From positions 792,410 through 856,409 of the forward strand of contig JAGOQJ010000001.1 in assembly GCA_017991595.1 (NCBI GenBank): a DNA stretch of 64,000 nt, in the 5' to 3' direction. A program made the position numbers and the translations under genes. Below are positions 1-8,123 of the stretch, in pieces. Position 1 is the stretch's first letter. Each line of letters opens with the position of its first letter. Below the pieces are notes generated by a model, which was given only the letters and a program-made list of their open reading frames with translations, made no database searches and was not told where the DNA came from. The DNA comes from Candidatus Didemnitutus sp. (GTDB taxonomy: Bacteria > Verrucomicrobiota > Verrucomicrobiia > Opitutales > Opitutaceae).

Positions 1-151
1 GCAGCAGCGACGGACGGTGCCAGGCGCCGGCAAAGGGCACGATCAACACCGGCGCGCCGCGGCGACCGCGCGCCCACACCAGCAGCGGCAGCGCGAGCAG
101 CGCGAGCAGCCAGAGCGGCGAGGCGAAGGTGTGATTGGTCAGCGCGGACAT
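1..151 (-). CDS. BatA-like membrane protein, N-terminal fragment
   Basis: This is the first 50 codons of a gene that runs off the left edge. The start ATG (151-149) overlaps the TGA stop of the upstream DUF58 gene in a TGATG arrangement, so the two are probably translationally coupled. The visible protein begins MSALTNHTFASPLWLLALLA and continues through a Leu-rich membrane segment into LLVWARGRR. That is the usual N-terminus of BatA / aerotolerance-regulator VWA proteins, which are encoded after MoxR and DUF58 genes. The VWA domain itself lies outside the window, so the call rests on this short segment and on gene order. Confidence 0.65.
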   Translation of the reverse strand, partial: MSALTNHTFASPLWLLALLALPLLVWARGRRGAPVLIVPFAGAWHRPSLL

Positions 152-1080
152 CAGCGGCGGTTGCCCGCGGCCATGCGGGCGTGGAAGAAGCGGACGAGCG
201 CCTTGAGCCGGTCTTCGTCGGTGCCGATCACGAGGCGGCTGAGTGGATTCGGCAGGAGCGCACGGAAGGCGTTGTCGCGCGTGGCGGTCCACGCGGCGTG
301 CGCGGCGCGTTGGGCCGCCGAGGCGCCGTCGAGATTGACGAGGCGGCCAGAGACCGGGTCGTAAACCGTGAAGAGGCGCTCGTGCGGCAGTTCGCGGTCC
401 CAGGGATCGTCGACGCGGAAGCCCATCGCTTGGTAACGGCGCGAGAGCACGCTCCAGCCCTCGGGCTCGGGGCGCGGGGAGAAATCGCCGAGCCAAATCA
501 GGATGCTGTGGCGCGGCGCGGCGTGCGCGAGCATGCGCCACGGCACGCAGGAGACGGCCGGGTCGGCATCGGGCGCGGAGTCGAGCGCCGGGGCGGTCTT
601 ACCGAGAAGTTGCGCGGCGAGGTGGAGGATCTGGCCGCGTCCGCGCACGGGCTCTTTCAACGTGTAGCCTTCGGGCGAAGCATGGAGAAAGCCGACGCGG
701 TCGCGGTTGACGGCGCCGAGGAGCATGACGAGGCCGGCGAGTTCAAGCAGCGCCTCGCGCTTGGAGAGCGCACCGGAGCCGAACTGCAGACTCGGGCTGT
801 CCTCGAACACGAGGAGCACGGTGACTTCGCGTTCCTCGATGAATTTCTTGCGGTAGGGCTCGCCGAGGCGCGCGGTGACGTTCCAGTCGATGTCGCGGAT
901 GTCGTCGCCGTAAGTGTATTTGACGACCTGGTCGAATTCCATGCCGCGTCCGCGGAAGGCGGAACGGTATTCGCCGCTGAGGACGTTCTCGACCGCATGG
1001 CGCACCTTCCACTCCAGCTGGCGCAGGAGCGCGAGCTGCGAAGTGACGATTGAGGTGTGCTGGGTGAGCGGGTTGGGCAT
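151..1080 (-). CDS. DUF58 domain protein
   Basis: The protein has 309 residues from ATG 1080; an in-frame extension to 1446 looks non-coding and runs antisense to the moxR gene. The family hallmark is near residues 55-75, where GRGMEFDQVVKYTYGDD is followed by IRDIDWN. A VWA-like fold follows (TVLLVFEDSPS). DUF58 proteins sit between a MoxR ATPase and BatA-type VWA membrane proteins and are thought to act with them in envelope stress or complex maturation. Here moxR lies 70 nt upstream and the BatA-like gene overlaps the stop codon. The family is certain; the substrate cannot be inferred. Confidence 0.9.
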   Translation of the reverse strand: MPNPLTQHTSIVTSQLALLRQLEWKVRHAVENVLSGEYRSAFRGRGMEFDQVVKYTYGDDIRDIDWNVTARLGEPYRKKFIEEREVTVLLVFEDSPSLQFGSGALSKREALLELAGLVMLLGAVNRDRVGFLHASPEGYTLKEPVRGRGQILHLAAQLLGKTAPALDSAPDADPAVSCVPWRMLAHAAPRHSILIWLGDFSPRPEPEGWSVLSRRYQAMGFRVDDPWDRELPHERLFTVYDPVSGRLVNLDGASAAQRAAHAAWTATRDNAFRALLPNPLSRLVIGTDEDRLKALVRFFHARMAAGNRR

Positions 1081-1150
1081 GGCAGCGGGGGCAGGGCGAA
1101 CCGTCTCGCTGAGCCGCGGCTCGGAGAGACGATGGGCGCGGACGCTGAGC

Positions 1151-2128
<978 letters not shown>

Positions 2129-2286
2129 AAGCGGGCAGTGAAAGGAGCGGTGCGGGGAGTGACAAGCGTTGAACCTTGAGCACGGTCTGCGCCGGGGGCA
2201 AACGGCGATTCCGGGCGGTGAATGGCGGGCATGCGCGACGGTTTGACTCGGGGGAACGGGCAGGGTTTCGTGCGGCGAGGCAAAAC

Positions 2287-2700
2287 ATGGCTGATTTTCC
2301 GGACCTTCTTGAAGCGTCGCTGCGCGCCCGATTTGTCTCCCTCGGTGTGCGACCGGAGGAGATCGAGGAGCGTTTCGTGCGCGGGGCGGGGGCGGGTGGC
2401 CAGAAAATCAACAAGACCTCGTCGACCGTCACGCTGCGACACCGGCCGAGCGGGGTGGAAGTGCGTTGCCAGCGCGAGCGTTCGCAGGCGACCAACCGCT
2501 TGCTGGCGTGGCAGGAGCTGGCGGACAAACTAGAGTGGCGCCGCCTCAGCGCGGCGCAGGCCGTGCGCGACGAAAAGGAACTCGCCCGCCGACAGACGCG
2601 CCAAAAGTCGCGCGGCCAGAAGGTGCGCATGATCCGGACCAAACAGCATCGCGCCAAGATCAAGGGCGCGCGCCGTGGCGGCGGCGGGGACGGCTGGTGA
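2287..2700 (+). CDS. GGQ-motif release-factor-like protein (RF-1 domain)
   Basis: A 137-residue protein with only the peptidyl-tRNA hydrolysis domain of class I release factors. The motif is GAGAGGQKINKTSS, with the GGQ at residues 37-39, followed by RHRPSGVEVRCQRERSQ. The C-terminus is strongly basic (KSRGQKVRMIRTKQHRAKIKG), as in ArfB and mitochondrial MTRFR/C12orf65-like ribosome rescue factors. The GGQKINK spelling is closer to the MTRFR-like group than to ArfB (GPGGQNVNK). It probably rescues stalled ribosomes by hydrolysing peptidyl-tRNA. Start ATG 2287 was chosen because the in-frame sequence upstream looks non-coding and the domain begins right after it. It is divergent from moxR. Confidence 0.85.
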   Translation: MADFPDLLEASLRARFVSLGVRPEEIEERFVRGAGAGGQKINKTSSTVTLRHRPSGVEVRCQRERSQATNRLLAWQELADKLEWRRLSAAQAVRDEKELARRQTRQKSRGQKVRMIRTKQHRAKIKGARRGGGGDGW

Positions 2701-2721
2701 AGCGGGCGCGCGGCCGGGCGT

Positions 2722-3543
2722 TCAGGTCGGCGTCAGCGCGTCGCCGACGCGCAGCGTGCCGCGTTTCGACTGGTTGATGAAGTTGACGCCGAAATACACG
2801 GAGGAGGGCTCGACCGGATCGCGGCGGAAGGTCGCGAGCGTGCGCAGCGGCTCCTTGCCGCGCGCGCCGGTCTGCTGATCGGTGGTCGTGACGATGCAGC
2901 GGTCGCTCTTGCCGGCGCTGCGGAGCACGACGTCGCCGCTGCGCACACTCGGCCACTCGTCCTCGGCGAAGGCCGCGCAGTCCGCCACGACGAGGTTGGG
3001 GCGGAAGCGGTCCATCGGCACGGGCTCGCCGCCGTGGGCGACGATGCGGGCGTTGAGGTCCGCGAGCGAGGCCTCGCTCGCGACCAGCAGCGGCGCGGCA
3101 TCGGCGAAGCTGAGGCAGTCTCCCGGGCGACCGGCTTTCTTCAGCACGGCGCGGTGGAATTTTCCGCCAATGCGCACGAGCGCGCAGCGCAGGCCGAGAA
3201 AGTCGCTCAGCCACGCCGCCGCCTCGGGGCCGCAATCCTCTGCTTGGAGATCGGCGTGCTTCCAGACGGTGACCGCGCGAAGCGGCGCGGCAGGGTCACT
3301 GGTGCGAGCGACGGATACGGCGCCGTGGTGGTCGACCGAGAGCGTCAGCTGCTCGGCGTCGAGCGCGGTGGCGATCTGCGCCATGCGCGGATGGGTGCGC
3401 TGCGTCAGGAATTTGCCGGTCTCGTCGACGACGAGGAAGCGTCGGTCGCCGGCAAGGCCGAGTTCGTCGATTTCCGCCGTGGGCAACGAAAGGCCGCGGC
3501 AGGATTTGACCGGATAGATGAAGAGGCCGGAAACGCGGGGCAT
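2722..3543 (-). CDS. MOSC domain protein (YcbX/mARC-like)
   Basis: A 273-residue protein with an N-terminal MOSC_N beta-barrel (MPRVSGLFIYPVKSCRGL, then GLAGDRRFLVVDE near residues 30-45) and a C-terminal MOSC domain (RFRPNLVV, later DRCIVTTTDQQTG). The order and length fit the YcbX / mARC group, molybdenum-cofactor proteins that reduce N-hydroxylated compounds with an electron donor. The conserved Cys of DRCIVTTTD is the expected Mo ligand. ATG 3543 was preferred over an upstream in-frame extension because the conserved family N-terminus begins there. The paired dyads at 3637 and 3705 lie upstream of this start and could control it. Confidence 0.85.
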   Translation of the reverse strand: MPRVSGLFIYPVKSCRGLSLPTAEIDELGLAGDRRFLVVDETGKFLTQRTHPRMAQIATALDAEQLTLSVDHHGAVSVARTSDPAAPLRAVTVWKHADLQAEDCGPEAAAWLSDFLGLRCALVRIGGKFHRAVLKKAGRPGDCLSFADAAPLLVASEASLADLNARIVAHGGEPVPMDRFRPNLVVADCAAFAEDEWPSVRSGDVVLRSAGKSDRCIVTTTDQQTGARGKEPLRTLATFRRDPVEPSSVYFGVNFINQSKRGTLRVGDALTPT

Positions 3544-3636
3544 GCGACCCGCAGCGGACCACAGCAGGCGCGCGGACTGCAAAGGGAAAACTCGCTCCCG
3601 CCCGCGCTTAGGTGCGTGAGCCACGCCGGTGGCAAA

Positions 3637-3653
3637 GTAACCTATTAGGTTAC
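3637..3653. repeat. dyad repeat, copy 1 of pair A
   Basis: GTAACCTATTAGGTTAC: two perfect 7-bp arms around a 3-nt ATT centre, conspicuously A+T-rich in GC-rich surroundings. It is the exact reverse complement of the copy at 3705. Either an operator for a dimeric repressor or part of a small palindromic element; see the matching pair near 35.5 kb. Confidence 0.75.
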
Positions 3654-3704
3654 CAATGCGGCCTACGCGCCGCCGTCGTTTCACTCTGGAGTGGGGCGAA
3701 AAGT

Positions 3705-3721
3705 GTAACCTAATAGGTTAC
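3705..3721. repeat. dyad repeat, copy 2 of pair A
   Basis: GTAACCTAATAGGTTAC: 7-bp arms with an AAT centre, in inverted orientation to the copy at 3637, with centres 68 bp apart. With one flanking base each side the dyad extends to TGTAACC...GGTTACA. Confidence 0.75.
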
Positions 3722-3852
3722 AAAAACAGCACACGCGACGGACACGAGGTTACTAGGCACATAGGCACGAGCGGCCGTGGCGCGGCGGTGGGAACGGCAC
3801 GGGTGATGTCGCGGCACTGCACTGCGCGGCGCGGTGCCGCACGGCGCGCCGA

Positions 3853-4209
3853 TCACGGTTTCCGGCGGTAAGTGGCGAGGTAGAGCTGCGTGCCGGGGGC
3901 GGTGCGGAAGTTCGCGGGGCGCACGCCGCCGAGGCCGTAGCAGATCATCAGGGTGTCCTCGATGAACTTGAACAGACAGGGGATCGTGCGGCCGGCGTTG
4001 GGGCCGGCGGTGCCGCGGAGCGTGCAGTGGTGCGTGGCGTCGGTCTCGACGAAGAAGGCACCGGTGTCGGCCGTGATCTGGCCGAAACGCACGGCGTAGG
4101 TGCCGCCGCGAACTTCCAATTCCATTTGTTGCAACACCTCCGCGGGGGCGCGCTCGCCGTCGAGTTCCGCGGAGAGCGGTTGCCAGAGACCGTCGAGAGC
4201 AGCGCTCAT
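3853..4209 (-). CDS. TIGR03067-type protein
   Basis: A 118-residue protein matching the TIGR03067 pattern common in Planctomycetes and Verrucomicrobia. It opens with LDGLWQPLSAELDGE, has ADTGAFFVETDATHHCTL in the middle, and ends with LMICYGLGGVRPANF, the family's ICY...RP.F signature. The function of the family is unknown. No signal peptide is present, so this copy appears cytoplasmic. Its ATG (4209) overlaps the TGA of rmuC in an ATGA tetranucleotide, so it is translated with that gene. Confidence 0.8.
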   Translation of the reverse strand: MSAALDGLWQPLSAELDGERAPAEVLQQMELEVRGGTYAVRFGQITADTGAFFVETDATHHCTLRGTAGPNAGRTIPCLFKFIEDTLMICYGLGGVRPANFRTAPGTQLYLATYRRKP

Positions 4210-5447
4210 GGTTTGAGCTCGGGCGCCGTCAGCGTCTTCGGCGTCTCGTCGATCAAGCGCGGCTCACCGATTTTCTTCTCCGAACCGGAGCCGAGTTTCT
4301 CGAGCTTGCGGCCGGTGACGAGGACGCGGCCTTCGACGGAGCTGATGGTGCTGTTGTAGGCGGAGACGGCTTGGGTGAGGCGCTGGCCGAGCGTGTCGAG
4401 GTTGTCGGCGACGGCGGCGACGCGTTCGTGGAGTTCGAGGCCGAGGCGGCGGATCTCGTCGGCGTTTTTCGAGAGCGCTTCCTGTTTCCAACCGTAGGCG
4501 GCGGCTTTGAGGAGCGCGATGAGCGTGGCGGGCGAGGCGAGGATGACGCCGACGCTGGTGCCACGTTCGAAGAGGTCGGGCTCGTAGCGGAGCGCGGCGG
4601 AGTAGAAGGCCTCGCCGGGGATGAAAAGGACGACGAACTCGGGGGAGGGCTGGATGGATTTCCAGTAGGACTTGTTGCCGAGGGCGTCGATGTGGCCGCG
4701 GACGGCGCGGGCGTGTTCGGTGAACTTGGTTTTGCGGACGGACTCGTCGCTGGCCTCGAGGGCTTCGAGGTAGGCCTGCATGGGGGCCTTGGCGTCGACG
4801 GCGATGGATTTGCCGCCGGGCAGGCGGACGATCATGTCGGGGCGGACCTCGCCGGCGGCGGTCTGCTGGATGAAGTCGACGTTCTCCACCATGCCGGCGA
4901 GCTCGACGACGCGCTGGAGCTGGAGTTCGCCCCAGCGGCCGGCGGTGGAGGTGGAGCGGAGCGAGCGGGAGAGCTTGGTGGTCTCGGACTGGAGCGTGGT
5001 GCTGGTGTCGGCGAGTTTCTTGAGTTGCTCGGAGAGGGAACCGTAGGCGGTGGCGCGGTCCTTCTCGATCTCGCCGATCTTGGTGCCGACCTTTTCAAGG
5101 GATTCCTTGATCGGCTTCACGAGCGAGTCGCCGGCGTGCTTGATGAATTCGGAGCGGTTGTCGCGCAGGGCGTCGGCGGCGAGAGCCTTGAAGGTGTCGG
5201 TGAGCTGGGTTTGCGCGCGGGCCAAGGCTTCGCGTTCGGCGGTGAGGAGCGTGTCGAGGCGCGAGCGGTCGGTCTCGAGCGAGGTGAGTTGCTGGCGGAG
5301 CGTGGCGAGCTCGGCTTGGGCGGCGGCGAGTTGTTCGACCGCGAGGCGGGCACGCTCGGCGAGGGCGGCGGAGCGGGCATGGGCGATGAACCAGCCGAGG
5401 CCGCCGGCCAGACCGGCCGCGATGAGCGCGATGAAAATTTCGATCAC
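4206..5447 (-). CDS. rmuC: DNA recombination protein RmuC
   Basis: A 413-residue RmuC homologue. An N-terminal membrane anchor (residues 3-22, IFIALIAAGLAGGLGWF) is followed by an Ala/Leu/Glu-rich coiled coil to about residue 110. The conserved nuclease-fold core includes GRWGELQLQRVVELAGM and PGGKSIAVDAKAPM, with the PD-(D/E)XK-like Asp and Lys in IAVDAK. RmuC proteins limit DNA inversion at short inverted repeats and act in phage and transposon restriction contexts. Length and domain order are typical. The downstream TIGR03067 gene overlaps by four bases. Confidence 0.92.
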   Translation of the reverse strand: MIEIFIALIAAGLAGGLGWFIAHARSAALAERARLAVEQLAAAQAELATLRQQLTSLETDRSRLDTLLTAEREALARAQTQLTDTFKALAADALRDNRSEFIKHAGDSLVKPIKESLEKVGTKIGEIEKDRATAYGSLSEQLKKLADTSTTLQSETTKLSRSLRSTSTAGRWGELQLQRVVELAGMVENVDFIQQTAAGEVRPDMIVRLPGGKSIAVDAKAPMQAYLEALEASDESVRKTKFTEHARAVRGHIDALGNKSYWKSIQPSPEFVVLFIPGEAFYSAALRYEPDLFERGTSVGVILASPATLIALLKAAAYGWKQEALSKNADEIRRLGLELHERVAAVADNLDTLGQRLTQAVSAYNSTISSVEGRVLVTGRKLEKLGSGSEKKIGEPRLIDETPKTLTAPELKP

Positions 5448-5592
5448 ACTTGGAGTGAAGCCGTGGCGCGCAACGCGGGCAAGCGTGCAGGCGACGCCGA
5501 GAGGCGAGCGTAGGCGCGGAGCAGTGCGCGGCAGCGAGACCGGGCTCGGTCCGTTATCGGCCAGCGAGCGGCGCCGGTGCGGCGCGCGGCGC

Positions 5593-6873
5593 TTATTCGC
5601 CGAAGGGGTTGGCGGAGTGACGCGGCTCCTTCGCCGGCAGGTAAATCGTGAAGCGACTGCCTTCGCCGAGCTTGGTCTTCACGTGGATGAGGCCGCCGTG
5701 GTGGCGGACGAGGCGCGTGACGATGGCGAGGCCGAGGCCGGTGCCGGTCTGCGTCTTGGTGGTGAAATACGGCTCGAAGATGCGCGAGAGCACGTCCTGC
5801 GGAATGCCGGGGCCCTGATCGAGGGCCGAGACGGCGACGAGGGGCGGCTGGTTGGCGAAGGACTCGAGGTTGATGTAGCGTTCCTCGGCGGTGTCGCGGA
5901 AGGTCTCGATGGGAAGCGGCTCTTCGTAGCGCTCGGCGGCGATCCAGACGGTCTGCGGGCGTTCGCTGCTCTGGAAGGCGTTCACCGTGAGGTTGAGCAG
6001 GATTTGGATGAGCTCCGTGCCACCGATCTGGGCCGCGGCGTCGTGGTCGAGGTGCTTGGCCGAGAGCTTGCCGCCGCGCAACGCCGGGTGGTTGCGCATG
6101 AGCGTGTGGACGTCGTCGATGACTTGGTTGACGGAGACTTCGGGGGCCTGCGCGCTGCGGCGGGCGACGAAGCGCAGGTAGCGGCGCGTGATAGCGGCGC
6201 AGGTGTTGACCTGCTTGGCGAGGAGGTTGACGTCCTCACGCACGGCCTGGAGGTCGGCGCCGTAGAGGGAGCCGACGGCTTCGAGCTTGTAGCGGAGGAG
6301 CTCGACGTAGCCGGTGATGACCGTGAGGGGATTGTTGATGTCGTGCAGCGCGCCGGCGTAGATCTCGGTCGTGGTGCGGGACATCTCCTCCTTCACCGAG
6401 GCGTCGTTGAGCTGTTCGGTGAGGGCTTGGAGGCGTTCGGAAGTGGAGGATACGGTCTCGGAAATGCGGCGCAGGTGGAGGGCGCGCGTGACGGCTTCGC
6501 GGATGGTGGAGAGATCGAAGGGCTTGCTGAGGTAATCGCAGGCGCCGAGGCGGAGGGCTTGGCGGGCGGTCTCGATCGTCTCGTAGGCCGTGAGCATGAT
6601 GACCTCGATGTGCGGGTCGATGGCCTTGAGGCCGCGGAGCACATCGATGCCGGACTTGCCGGCCATGCGGATGTCGAGGATGGCGAGCTGGACGGGATGA
6701 CTGCGGGCGAACTCGAGCGCCTTGTCGCCGTTGTCGACCGCCTGGACGTTGAAGTCCTGGCGGAACACCATGCGCAGCGAGTGGCGCGGGCCCTCTTCGT
6801 CGTCGACGATGAGGAGCGTGGGCAACGTGGGCTGCAGGGCGGTGGCGGCGGGCGCGAGAGTGACGGCGGTCAT
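5593..6873 (-). CDS. receiver-histidine kinase fusion
   Basis: A 426-residue soluble protein with a response-regulator receiver followed directly by a histidine kinase. The receiver (about 18-130) has the acidic pair in IVDDEEG, phospho-acceptor Asp67 (ILDIRM) and Lys117 (LSKPF), so it should be active. The kinase has the H-box His177 in ALHDINNPL, an N-box in LNLTVNAFQ, and G-boxes DQGPGIP and GTGLGLAI. No membrane segment or sensor domain is present, so input must come by phosphotransfer or protein contact. The gene follows the FadL-type gene by 27 nt, with a second kinase upstream of that, suggesting one leftward operon. Confidence 0.9.
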   Translation of the reverse strand: MTAVTLAPAATALQPTLPTLLIVDDEEGPRHSLRMVFRQDFNVQAVDNGDKALEFARSHPVQLAILDIRMAGKSGIDVLRGLKAIDPHIEVIMLTAYETIETARQALRLGACDYLSKPFDLSTIREAVTRALHLRRISETVSSTSERLQALTEQLNDASVKEEMSRTTTEIYAGALHDINNPLTVITGYVELLRYKLEAVGSLYGADLQAVREDVNLLAKQVNTCAAITRRYLRFVARRSAQAPEVSVNQVIDDVHTLMRNHPALRGGKLSAKHLDHDAAAQIGGTELIQILLNLTVNAFQSSERPQTVWIAAERYEEPLPIETFRDTAEERYINLESFANQPPLVAVSALDQGPGIPQDVLSRIFEPYFTTKTQTGTGLGLAIVTRLVRHHGGLIHVKTKLGEGSRFTIYLPAKEPRHSANPFGE

Positions 6874-6900
6874 CGGAGTGTGGTCGGCGGGCGGCGCAGG

Positions 6901-8121
6901 TTAAAACTTATAACCCAAGGAAAGCGATACGGCATTAATGGCGTTGTCATACGCGCCGTCGGCCGTGGCGCCGAGCAGGTTGGCCGGGCTGCCGCTGACG
7001 CGGCGCGTGCCGCCGTCGGCGTGTTGCAGCGCGAGGTCGAAACTCAGGCGCTGCCCGCGGTAACCGAGGCCGGCCGAGTAGAAATGGCGGTCGCTGTCGG
7101 GCACGGCGGGCGTGTAGGTGGCGTCGGGCGTGGAGTTGGCGGTGAAGCAGTAGCCGGCGCTGACGTTCCAGCCGTTGGCGAAGAAGCGCGTGGCGCCGAA
7201 CTCGTAGAAGAAGCCGGATTCCCAGTCGAAGGGGAGAGGCTGGTTGCCCGAGGCCTTCTGCACGGTGACGGTGTTGAAGCGATCCCAACCGGTCCAGTCG
7301 ACGTTGACCTCGAGGTTCCACTCCGGGGTGGGGCGGTAGGACCAGCCGGCGATGACGACGGCAGGGAACTCGAAGCGCGCGCTCGCGGGCTCGCTGGCGA
7401 CGAGGGGCACGGTGGAGGAAGTGCCCTTGATTTTCACCGAGGTGCGGTGCGAATAACTGAGACCGAATTGATGGCGATCGGAGGCTTTCCAGAGCACGCC
7501 GAGGTTGGCGCCGATAGTGTCGCCATCGCCTTCAAAGCGGAAGAGGTCGTTGGGCGCGAAGACACCGAGGCGGCGGTTGAGGTCGGTCTCGATACGGTTG
7601 TAGGTGACGCTGACGCCGAGCGAGAGGGCGGGCGTGACCTGCCAGGCGCCGGTGAAATTGTAGGTGAGGTAGGTTTGCTCGTTCTTGAGCGCGAAGGTGC
7701 GGAGGACCGAGGCGTCGGACCATTCGGTCTCGAGGCCGAAGGGCGCGTAAACGGCGAAGCCGACGGCCCAGGGCGCATCGCTGGGGTTCCACGTGGCGTA
7801 GAGCGAGGGCACGCTGACGTAGCTGTCGTCCATCGACGCGGTGCCGGCGGCGCCGGTGTAATCCGACGAGAGCGAGAGGTGGTAGAGGTTGCCCGAGAGC
7901 TGGAGGCCGGGGAGCTGGGTGATGCCGGCGGGGTTGTAATAGAGGGCGCTGGGGTTGTCGGCGGTGGCGACGAAGGCATTGCCGCGCGCGGTGGCGAAGG
8001 CGTCCTTGAAACCGACGCGGGAGCCAGAGGCGAGTGCCGCGGGCGAATGAAGCAAGGCGAGAGCCCCACCGAGCAGGGCGCAGGCTCTGAGGGCGGGGTG
8101 GAAGAGGTGGACCGGGTTCAT
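6901..8121 (-). CDS. OmpP1/FadL family outer-membrane channel
   Basis: A 406-residue beta-barrel protein with a signal peptide (residues 1-31, ending SPAALA). The FadL hallmark follows the cleavage site: GFKDAFATARGNAFVATADN and ALYYNPAGITQLPG. The rest alternates aromatic beta strands and ends YKF, as outer-membrane proteins do. FadL proteins move long-chain fatty acids and other hydrophobic molecules across the outer membrane by lateral diffusion. Its position is unusual: 2 nt after a GAF/PAS kinase gene and 27 nt before a receiver-kinase gene. That suggests its cargo is sensed rather than, or as well as, eaten. Confidence 0.9.
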   Translation of the reverse strand: MNPVHLFHPALRACALLGGALALLHSPAALASGSRVGFKDAFATARGNAFVATADNPSALYYNPAGITQLPGLQLSGNLYHLSLSSDYTGAAGTASMDDSYVSVPSLYATWNPSDAPWAVGFAVYAPFGLETEWSDASVLRTFALKNEQTYLTYNFTGAWQVTPALSLGVSVTYNRIETDLNRRLGVFAPNDLFRFEGDGDTIGANLGVLWKASDRHQFGLSYSHRTSVKIKGTSSTVPLVASEPASARFEFPAVVIAGWSYRPTPEWNLEVNVDWTGWDRFNTVTVQKASGNQPLPFDWESGFFYEFGATRFFANGWNVSAGYCFTANSTPDATYTPAVPDSDRHFYSAGLGYRGQRLSFDLALQHADGGTRRVSGSPANLLGATADGAYDNAINAVSLSLGYKF

Positions 8122-8123
8122 GC

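Larger units (their letters stand above)
3544..3852. other. intergenic region with paired dyads
   Basis: About 310 bases without a convincing gene, between the leftward MOSC gene and the end of the TIGR03067 gene. It holds two 17-bp dyads (3637-3653 and 3705-3721) that are exact reverse complements of each other. Between them is a small hairpin, CACTC-TG-GAGTG (3682-3693). The rest is GC-rich with no recognised feature. A possible 71-codon rightward frame crosses it but has no homology signal. Confidence 0.6.

Noticed and set aside
3656..3871. 71-codon rightward frame between the MOSC and TIGR03067 genes
   Set aside because: Begins at the edge of one dyad and runs across the other, Arg-rich, no homology and no ribosome-binding site.
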